Shown piece by piece: positions 7,410 through 11,799 of a stretch of DNA of 11,799 bases. Positions within the stretch are counted from its first letter, which is position 1, and every line of letters begins with the position of its first letter. The stretch spans positions 1 through 11,799 of the forward strand of contig JAZUFE010000054.1 of NCBI GenBank assembly GCA_045640525.1, given 5' to 3'. The position numbers and the translations under genes are program-made. The DNA comes from JAILLW01 sp045640525. GTDB taxonomy: Bacteria > Bacillota > Clostridia > Lachnospirales > Lachnospiraceae. The notes beneath the pieces were generated by a model. It was given only the letters and a program-made list of their open reading frames with translations. It was not told the origin of the DNA and made no database searches.

Positions 7410-7436
7410 CAGGCAGATACGTAATGTATCTGCCTG
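7410..7436 (+). terminator. possible terminator or attenuator hairpin between aspS and trkA
   Basis: A perfect 11-bp stem (7410-7420 with 7426-7436; core GGCAGATAC/GTATCTGCC) encloses a 5-base loop and begins 19 bases after the aspS stop. No T run follows on either strand (TGTTACATAG on +), so it may be a weak or factor-assisted terminator, a partial read-through point, or an mRNA-stabilising 3' stem. No convincing trkA promoter is visible between it and the trkA start, so some read-through from aspS is plausible. Confidence 0.5.
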
Positions 7437-7485
7437 TGTTACATAGTGAGAGTTTAGATGTTTATCTGCAGTATGTTTGCAGAAC

Positions 7486-7490
7486 GGAGA
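7486..7490 (+). promoter_or_regulatory. ribosome-binding site that fixes the trkA start at 7496
   Basis: GGAGA (7486-7490) lies five bases before the ATG at 7496, whose product begins directly with the Rossmann beta strand MKIFIVGTGRIG. A longer in-frame start at 7403 would place the 11-bp hairpin inside the coding region and has no ribosome-binding site. Confidence 0.85.
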
Positions 7491-7495
7491 TAAGT

Positions 7496-8857
7496 ATGAA
7501 GATATTTATTGTCGGAACCGGAAGAATAGGAACGGCACTTGCTGCCCAACTTTCGAAAGACGGATATGACATTACAGTAATTGATAAGAATCCCGATGTG
7601 ATAGATACTATCAGCAATTCGGTGGATGCTATAGGATATCAGGGGAACGGAGCTTCCATGAGCACTTTGGAAGAACTCGGAGCCCAAAATTCCGACATTT
7701 TGGTTGCCGTAACGGATTCGGATGAACTTAATCTGCTTAGCTGTTTTACGGCTCATGCAATGGGAACCAAGCATACAATAGCAAGGGTTCGAGACGTTGA
7801 TTATGCATCAAATAACCATTTTTATAAAGAGAAAATGGGTCTGTCAATGATAATTAATCCGGACTTGGCATCAGCGTCAGAAATATTCAGAATTCTGAGA
7901 TTCCCCCTGGCAACAAGAATAGAAGTATTCGCCGGAGGCAGAGCGGAATTGGTTCAGCTGGTAGTTCCTGATGATTCTGCGCTGGTTGGTAAATCTTTGA
8001 TTCAGATAAACAAGGATTTGGGAATTAACCTTTTGATCTGCGCAATTAAAAGAGGCGAAACAGTATTCGTACCAAACGGTAATGCTGTTATTGAAAAGAA
8101 GGATACTATATATTTGACCGGAGCTCCGCGTGAGTTCAAGAATTCTTTCAAGAAACTCAATATGTCGATTAAACCGCTTCAGTCGGTATTAATATATGGA
8201 AACGACAGAATTACTTATTATTTGGCGGATCTTTTGACTAAGGAAGGCGTAACGGTTACCATTGTCGACAACGATGCCGCTATATGCAATAATTTGGCGG
8301 ACAAGCTTCCAAAAGCTTCTGTTATGCAGGATGATGCATTCAGATATTTTGATAATATGGCCGAATCCGATATCAAAAATACGGATGCCTTTGTTGCCGT
8401 AAGTACCAATGATGAGAATAATATTATTGCTGCCATGTATGCAGAAACCAAGGGATTGAGCAAGGTCGTTGCCAGAATCAGTGCTAAAGAAAGAACTAAG
8501 GTGATTTCGCAGGACTCCAAAATTTGTACGTTGTCGAGAGAAGATGTAGCATCTGATCGTATTCTTGGATATGTGCGAGCTTTGATTAATGCCAATACCA
8601 ACGATAGAGTTGAATCTTTATACAGACTGTTGGATGGTCAATTGGAATTCATAGAATTCAATATCAGGCCTGATGACAAAAATATAAATATTCCCTTAAA
8701 GGATTTGAAACTGGTGCCGAATGTACTTATAGCAGGTATTATCAGAAGAAATGCAATGATTATCCCTCATGGCGATGATTGCATAATGGCACATGATACT
8801 GCAATAATAGCGACAATCAATCATCAAATTTCCGGAATAGAAGATATTTATGAATAA
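7496..8857 (+). CDS. trkA: Trk potassium uptake system, NAD-binding gating subunit TrkA
   Basis: This 453-residue cytoplasmic protein has two RCK units in tandem, the usual size for TrkA rather than the single-unit KtrA. The first RCK_N domain (about 1-118) has an intact dinucleotide motif GTGRIG at 7-12 and the acidic D30 at the end of the second strand; a TrkA_C domain follows (about 135-220). The second RCK_N (about 230-345) has a degenerate glycine motif, GNDRIT at 235-240, though the acidic D258 in VDND is kept. It is followed by a second TrkA_C domain. TrkA rings bind the cytoplasmic face of TrkH and gate potassium entry in response to nucleotides. The gene overlaps trkH by 8 bases (ATGAATAA), a strong sign of translational coupling. 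The start at 7496 is chosen over 7403 because of the ribosome-binding site and the domain boundary. Confidence 0.95.
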   Translation: MKIFIVGTGRIGTALAAQLSKDGYDITVIDKNPDVIDTISNSVDAIGYQGNGASMSTLEELGAQNSDILVAVTDSDELNLLSCFTAHAMGTKHTIARVRDVDYASNNHFYKEKMGLSMIINPDLASASEIFRILRFPLATRIEVFAGGRAELVQLVVPDDSALVGKSLIQINKDLGINLLICAIKRGETVFVPNGNAVIEKKDTIYLTGAPREFKNSFKKLNMSIKPLQSVLIYGNDRITYYLADLLTKEGVTVTIVDNDAAICNNLADKLPKASVMQDDAFRYFDNMAESDIKNTDAFVAVSTNDENNIIAAMYAETKGLSKVVARISAKERTKVISQDSKICTLSREDVASDRILGYVRALINANTNDRVESLYRLLDGQLEFIEFNIRPDDKNINIPLKDLKLVPNVLIAGIIRRNAMIIPHGDDCIMAHDTAIIATINHQISGIEDIYE

Positions 8858-10286
8858 GAGAACAGTAATTAACAATTTAGGAAAGATAATACTTGTTGAG
8901 GCAATTTTGATGGCGCCCGCAATGATTATATCTTTGCTCTACGGAGAAACAGAGGATGCGTTGGGATTTTTGGTAACAATCGTACCGAGCGTCATTGTTT
9001 CGTTATTATGTATTCGTGTCAAAGGCTCCAAGATGGGGCCCAGGGACGGATACGTGATAGTGGCATCCGCATGGATAATTATTTCGCTTATAGGAGCGAT
9101 ACCGCTCTATCTTTCAGGAGAATTCGGGTCATACATAGGTGCACTGTTTGAAATTGTATCCGGTTTCACAACAACGGGAGCATCGGTTTTGGCCCAACCC
9201 GAACTACTCGGACACGGAGTTCAATTCTTTAGATGTTTCAGCCATTGGATTGGCGGTATGGGCGTGCTGGTTTTTGTATTGATGATTCTTCCGATGGAAA
9301 ACGACAGCTCAATGCATTTGGTAAGAGCGGAGGTTCCGGGACCGACTTCGGGCAAGATAGTACCGAAAATGAGTCAAACATCGCGCATTCTGTATTCGAT
9401 ATATGCCGGAATCACATTGATTTTGGCAGTGATTTTGATGATACTCGGAATGCCTTGGTTCGATGCTTTTTGCTATTCGTTCGGAACAGCGGGCACAGGT
9501 GGCTTCAGTATTTCAAGTGCCGGATTATCATTGTATAATTCTCAGGCCATTGAATACGTTATATCAATATTTATGCTTATCTGCGGTGTTAACTTTAACT
9601 TGTATTATTTGATTTTGCTTGGGAAAGTCAAGCAGGCATTCAAATCCGAAGAAATTAAGGTATACTTAGGAATCGTTGCAGCGGCTGTTGCGATGATTTC
9701 GGTAAATATATACTCTGTTATAGGAAATGTAAGCGATACATTCAGACTTTCATTGTTCCAGGTTTCAAGTATTATGACCACTACGGGATTTGCAACGGCG
9801 GATTATACAACCTGGCCGCAATTTTCTCAGCATGTATTGGTTCTTTTGATGATAATAGGTGCCTGCGCAGGTTCCACGGCAGGCGGATTGAAAATCTCAC
9901 GACTGATAATTTTGTGGAAGTCCTTTATTGCGGAAATACGGAGTATAATTAACCCCAAGCAACTAATTAAGGTGCGGGTTAATGATGAGGTAATTTCGGA
10001 CAAAACTTTGAATTCTACGAGAATATATCTGGCAGCATATTTCGTTATTATATGTTTATCCACATTAATCCTTTCGCTGAATTCACTGGATTTTAGTACA
10101 AATGTAACAGCGGTATTGGCTTGCTTTAACAATATCGGCCCCGGTATTGGCCGGGTTGGACCAATGTCTAACTTTAGTGTATATTCCGATTGGGCCAAAG
10201 TTCTTTTATCTGTTATAATGCTAACGGGACGTTTGGAAATATTCCCGATGTTCCTGTTGTTTGCTAAGTCGGCACACGACAAATAG
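8850..10286 (+). CDS. trkH: Trk potassium uptake system, membrane pore subunit TrkH
   Basis: This 478-residue polytopic membrane protein has the four pore-loop repeats of the TrkH/KtrB superfamily, each with its filter glycine: TTTGAS at 107-112, GTAGTGGFS at 212-220, MTTTGFA from 309 and FNNIGPGIG at 426-434. All four filter positions carry Gly, as expected for a potassium-selective pore. The segment FSHWIGGMGVLVFVLMILP is also typical. The length matches TrkH. Its ATG lies inside the end of trkA (8-base overlap), and no independent strong ribosome-binding site is seen, so translation probably depends on coupling. Together with TrkA it takes up potassium at low to moderate external concentrations. 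The gene for a small acidic membrane protein starts 17 bases after its stop. Confidence 0.96.
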   Translation: MNKRTVINNLGKIILVEAILMAPAMIISLLYGETEDALGFLVTIVPSVIVSLLCIRVKGSKMGPRDGYVIVASAWIIISLIGAIPLYLSGEFGSYIGALFEIVSGFTTTGASVLAQPELLGHGVQFFRCFSHWIGGMGVLVFVLMILPMENDSSMHLVRAEVPGPTSGKIVPKMSQTSRILYSIYAGITLILAVILMILGMPWFDAFCYSFGTAGTGGFSISSAGLSLYNSQAIEYVISIFMLICGVNFNLYYLILLGKVKQAFKSEEIKVYLGIVAAAVAMISVNIYSVIGNVSDTFRLSLFQVSSIMTTTGFATADYTTWPQFSQHVLVLLMIIGACAGSTAGGLKISRLIILWKSFIAEIRSIINPKQLIKVRVNDEVISDKTLNSTRIYLAAYFVIICLSTLILSLNSLDFSTNVTAVLACFNNIGPGIGRVGPMSNFSVYSDWAKVLLSVIMLTGRLEIFPMFLLFAKSAHDK

Positions 10287-10303
10287 ACCTAAGGAGAATT
10301 CAT

Positions 10304-10666
10304 ATGAGTAAACAGGAAGATTTCGATTACGAACAAGGTTATGAAGACGATTTTGACAATTCGCAGGAAGAATATGATGACGGTTATGACGATGCCGACT
10401 ATGATGACGCGGATTATGATGAAGAACCTACGGAAGATGAGCGTGCAATCATAAGACATGCCCGCAGAGTTAAAAATCAGACAATAGCAATTATAGTAAC
10501 GATAGTGCTTTTATTGGCGATTGTCGGAGGAATTGTTTTCGGTGTTACATATGTTGTTAATGCCGTTTCCGAGAAGAAGCATACTGAAGAACTTCAGCAA
10601 CAACTCCAGGAAATTCAAGAAGAGAATGAAGAACAGGTTGTTATAGAGGCTCCGAGCGAAGAATAG
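10304..10666 (+). CDS. small acidic single-pass membrane protein, unknown function
   Basis: I do not recognise a family for this 120-residue protein. Residues 1-47 are extremely acidic and Tyr-rich, with short repeats such as YDDADYDDADYDE. A basic patch RHARRVK (51-57) precedes one hydrophobic segment (about 61-86), so by the positive-inside rule the acidic end should be cytoplasmic and the C-terminus outside. Residues 89-111 (Glu/Gln/Lys-rich, EELQQQLQEIQEE) could form a short coiled coil. A strong AAGGAG at 10291-10296 and the 17-base distance from trkH place it in the trk operon; a link to potassium transport is only guilt by position. The TAG stop at 10664-10666 lies in the second copy of a 30-bp repeat. 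The frame stays open for 26 more codons (to a TAG at 10745-10747), so the protein may have been shortened by a CAG-to-TAG change. Confidence 0.8.
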   Translation: MSKQEDFDYEQGYEDDFDNSQEEYDDGYDDADYDDADYDEEPTEDERAIIRHARRVKNQTIAIIVTIVLLLAIVGGIVFGVTYVVNAVSEKKHTEELQQQLQEIQEENEEQVVIEAPSEE

Positions 10667-10690
10667 GTTGTTATAGAAGCTCTGCGCGAA
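10631..10690 (+). repeat. 30-bp imperfect tandem repeat spanning the stop codon
   Basis: Unit 1 is 10631-10660 and unit 2 is 10661-10690; they differ at four of 30 positions. Because 30 is a multiple of three, the repeat keeps frame (QVVIEAPSEE, then stop-VVIEALREE). One difference turns CAG at 10634-10636 into TAG at 10664-10666, the stop of the small membrane protein gene. The following bases, GAACA, begin like a third unit and then diverge. Confidence 0.9.
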
Positions 10691-10724
10691 GAACATCAGG
10701 TTTTCTGTTTTTCTGAAAAAGATG

Positions 10725-10753
10725 TTGACAAACATATAAGCATATAGTAATAT
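10725..10753 (+). promoter_or_regulatory. tRNA-Gly promoter
   Basis: Consensus -35 TTGACA (10725-10730), a 17-base spacer and -10 TAATAT (10748-10753). Transcription would begin near 10760. The 5' leader before the tRNA contains a 6-bp hairpin, TCGGCT/AGCCGA, at 10761-10777. Confidence 0.85.
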
Positions 10754-10784
10754 AGTCAAGTCGGCTGATGAAGCCGAGTGATTT

Positions 10785-10857
10785 GCGCGAGTGGCTCAGT
10801 TGGTGGAGCACGACCTTGCCAAGGTCGGGGCCGCGGGTTCGAGTCCCGTCTCGCGCT
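10785..10857 (+). tRNA. tRNA-Gly, anticodon GCC
   Basis: The 73-base cloverleaf folds completely. The acceptor stem is GCGCGAG/CTCGCGC, the D stem GCTC/GAGC with loop AGTTGGTG, the anticodon stem CGACC/GGTCG with loop TTGCCAA (anticodon GCC, reading GGC and GGT), the variable loop is five bases, and the T arm is GCGGG-TTCGAGT-CCCGT with one G-U pair. The discriminator is T10857. CCA is not encoded. The gene has its own promoter and terminator. Its 3' end (10844-10855) is repeated at 11019-11030 next to an integrase gene, marking it as the integration target of a mobile element. Confidence 0.97.
10844..10855 (+). other. attachment-site core within tRNA-Gly (copy 1)
   Basis: TCCCGTCTCGCG, from the T stem into the acceptor stem, is identical to 11019-11030. 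A tRNA 3' end repeated beside a tyrosine recombinase gene is the usual sign of site-specific integration that leaves the tRNA intact. Confidence 0.65.
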
Positions 10858-10871
10858 CTTTTCTTTAAGAA

Positions 10872-10912
10872 GCGGAAATGCTTGAAAATCAAGCTTTTCC
10901 GCCATTTTTTTT
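10872..10912 (+). terminator. intrinsic terminator of the tRNA-Gly gene
   Basis: An outer 7-bp stem GCGGAAA/TTTCCGC (10872-10878 with 10896-10902), one T-T mismatch, and an inner 5-bp stem GCTTG/CAAGC (10880-10884 with 10890-10894) around a 5-base loop, followed after CA by eight T residues (10905-10912). Confidence 0.92.
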
Positions 10913-10925
10913 GCTCAAATTCGGC

Positions 10926-10954
10926 TGTATTCATTTGAATACACTTGAATACAC
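10926..10954. repeat. 10-bp tandem direct repeats with overlapping inverted repeat
   Basis: TTGAATACAC occurs twice back to back (10935-10944 and 10945-10954). The 8-bp TGTATTCA (10926-10933) is the exact reverse complement of TGAATACA (10936-10943), and a partial copy TTGAATAA lies at 11033-11040. Short direct repeats next to an attachment core are what arm-type binding sites of tyrosine integrases look like, so I propose that role by inference. Confidence 0.6.
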
Positions 10955-11000
10955 CACCTTCAAACCCTTATATTTACTGCATTCTTTGATTTGTATAATG

Positions 11001-11023
11001 CGGGATTTTATTAATTTATCCCG
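11001..11023. repeat. inverted repeat CGGGAT/ATCCCG overlapping att copy 2
   Basis: CGGGAT (11001-11006) and ATCCCG (11018-11023) face each other across 11 A/T bases. The right arm overlaps the 12-bp tRNA-derived core. With the G at 11000 the left arm also echoes GCGGG of the tRNA T stem. It could be a recombinase core-type binding site, or a hairpin in the 3' end of the integrase mRNA; it has no T run on the - strand. Confidence 0.55.
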
Positions 11024-11030
11024 TCTCGCG
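11019..11030 (+). other. attachment-site core next to the integrase (copy 2)
   Basis: This exact 12-bp copy of the tRNA-Gly 3' end (TCCCGTCTCGCG) lies 28 bases downstream of the integrase stop codon, where the att core sits in many Firmicutes integrative elements. It is 175 bp from copy 1 in the same orientation. Confidence 0.65.
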
Positions 11031-11058
11031 ATTTGAATAAGCGCTGAAATAGAGCAGT

Positions 11059-11799
11059 CTATAAAGCTTCTGCAATAAGATTGTATGTTTCTTTTTCTGT
11101 CAAAGGATTGTAAATATATCCATATGTTGTTGACAGATTGCTGTGGCCTAACTGTTCTCTTATTGCATCGATAGGGACACCTTTGGCATTTAACATACTG
11201 GCGTATGTCTTTCGCATCTTATGACTGCTTTTGGTTATGTGACCATTTCTTTCAGCGTACTTTTCTAAAACATAATTTATCTGTCTAGAGGTAAGGCGTT
11301 TATTATCCCTTGTAAAGATATATTCACTTGTATGTGGAATACACTTTAAAATATCTTCAGCCTTTGGCACAAGTATTACAAAGCGGTCAGTATTAGTTTT
11401 TGTATGGTCAACCACCTCATATTTGTTTGTTGTTTGGTCTCTAACTTCTTCACGAACAATATGAATATGATGTTCTTCGCCGATATCTTCCCATTTGAGG
11501 GCAACCAGCTCACCAACTCTAAGCCCAAGCATAAAATTTAGTCTCACAGCTAAAAATGCACTATCGCCGGTATCAGCATACATATTGTCCAAATAATCAT
11601 TTAATTCAGCTAGTTCTTCGGTGTTATAGGTCTGTGTACGACCGGTCTTTTTAACAATCTGTCTGAATTTAACAGTTATTTCAACACGCTCCATAGGATT
11701 GCTTTCAAGATAATGCTGTCTTACGGCATAATGATACATTCCATTAAGAATCGTTTTGGCATTAACCCATTCCTTACTGGAAAGTTGATAATTCCTGAC
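11059..11799 (-). CDS. tyrosine recombinase/integrase, C-terminal part (runs off the window)
   Basis: The frame is open from the right edge (position 11799) to a TAG at 11059-11061 on the - strand, giving 246 residues without an N-terminus. An internal ATG at 11737-11739 is not the start, because sequence upstream of it (LSSKEWVNAKTILNGMYHYA) continues the core-binding domain. The catalytic domain has the full set expected of phage integrases: Arg in LGLRVGELVALKWED (11518-11520), a candidate Lys in VDHTKTNTDRFV, His and Arg in SHKMRKTYASML, His in EQLGHSNLSTT, and a nucleophilic Tyr in TTYGYIYN, most likely the second one (11116-11118). It therefore looks functional. It reads toward the tRNA-Gly gene and ends 28 bases from a 12-bp copy of the tRNA 3' end, so it is presumably the integrase of an element that extends to the right. 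Whether that element is a prophage or a conjugative element cannot be told here. Confidence 0.93.
   Translation of the reverse strand, partial: VRNYQLSSKEWVNAKTILNGMYHYAVRQHYLESNPMERVEITVKFRQIVKKTGRTQTYNTEELAELNDYLDNMYADTGDSAFLAVRLNFMLGLRVGELVALKWEDIGEEHHIHIVREEVRDQTTNKYEVVDHTKTNTDRFVILVPKAEDILKCIPHTSEYIFTRDNKRLTSRQINYVLEKYAERNGHITKSSHKMRKTYASMLNAKGVPIDAIREQLGHSNLSTTYGYIYNPLTEKETYNLIAEAL

Noticed and set aside
7437..7480. trkA promoter between the hairpin and the start codon
   Set aside because: Candidate boxes such as TTACAT with TTATCT match the consensus poorly, so no promoter is called.
7403..7495. 31-codon N-terminal extension of TrkA
   Set aside because: It runs through the 11-bp hairpin and lacks a ribosome-binding site, while the Rossmann fold begins exactly at ATG 7496.
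10318..10440. Asp/Tyr-rich repeats in the small membrane protein as a CRISPR-like or tandem DNA array
   Set aside because: The repeats are short, irregular codon-level repeats of GAT/GAC/TAT within a coding frame, without spacers. No CRISPR array is seen anywhere in the window.
10671..10934. 87-codon - strand reading frame over the tRNA-Gly gene
   Set aside because: Its RDGTRTRGPDLGKVVLHQL stretch is simply the antisense translation of the tRNA, a well known type of false gene call.

Overview
The window looks like chromosome from a low-GC Clostridia bacterium, most likely of the Lachnospiraceae type. I infer this from the A+T-rich sequence, strong AGGAG ribosome-binding sites, TTGACA/TAATAT promoters, a radical SAM protein with a DUF4080-like tail, and a two-RCK TrkA with TrkH. 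No species can be named from the sequence alone. Nearly all genes read on the + strand; only the integrase at the right edge reads on the - strand.

Left part (1-2544). The window opens in the 3' end of a gene for an AAA ATPase with a DUF234-type, nuclease-like tail. That gene breaks off at about 317 and runs straight into the C-terminal half of a TetR-family regulator, which has no DNA-binding domain and carries a frameshift. These look like two gene remnants joined by a deletion. Next comes a tight set of three genes: a class I SAM-dependent methyltransferase and two short, paralogous chromate-transporter (CHR) subunits. The methyltransferase stop codon abuts the first chr start, and the two chr genes overlap by 14 bases.

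Middle part (2545-7391). An OFA-type MFS transporter has its own promoter with an extended -10 and ends in a clear intrinsic terminator. A cobalamin-binding-type radical SAM protein starts only six bases after that terminator's T run. aspS (aspartyl-tRNA synthetase) follows from a consensus promoter and has no T-box leader.

Right-middle part (7392-10666). trkA and trkH overlap by 8 bases and encode a Trk potassium uptake system: a cytoplasmic two-RCK gating subunit and a membrane pore subunit. A small acidic single-pass membrane protein follows 17 bases later. Its stop codon lies inside a 30-bp tandem duplication, and the frame stays open for 26 codons beyond it.

Right end (10667-11799). A tRNA-Gly(GCC) gene has its own promoter and terminator. 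About 200 bp further on is the 3' end of a tyrosine recombinase gene reading toward the tRNA. A 12-bp copy of the tRNA 3' end (11019-11030) lies just downstream of the integrase stop. Tandem 10-bp repeats and inverted repeats sit between the tRNA and the integrase. This is the left boundary of an integrative element in tRNA-Gly whose body lies beyond the window. The unusual point is that both copies of the repeat are on the same side of the integrase, only 175 bp apart. That suggests an earlier or tandem integration, or a lost neighbour element. I found no convincing new multi-gene system; the junction remnants, the att region and the repeat-truncated Trk-linked protein are the most notable items.
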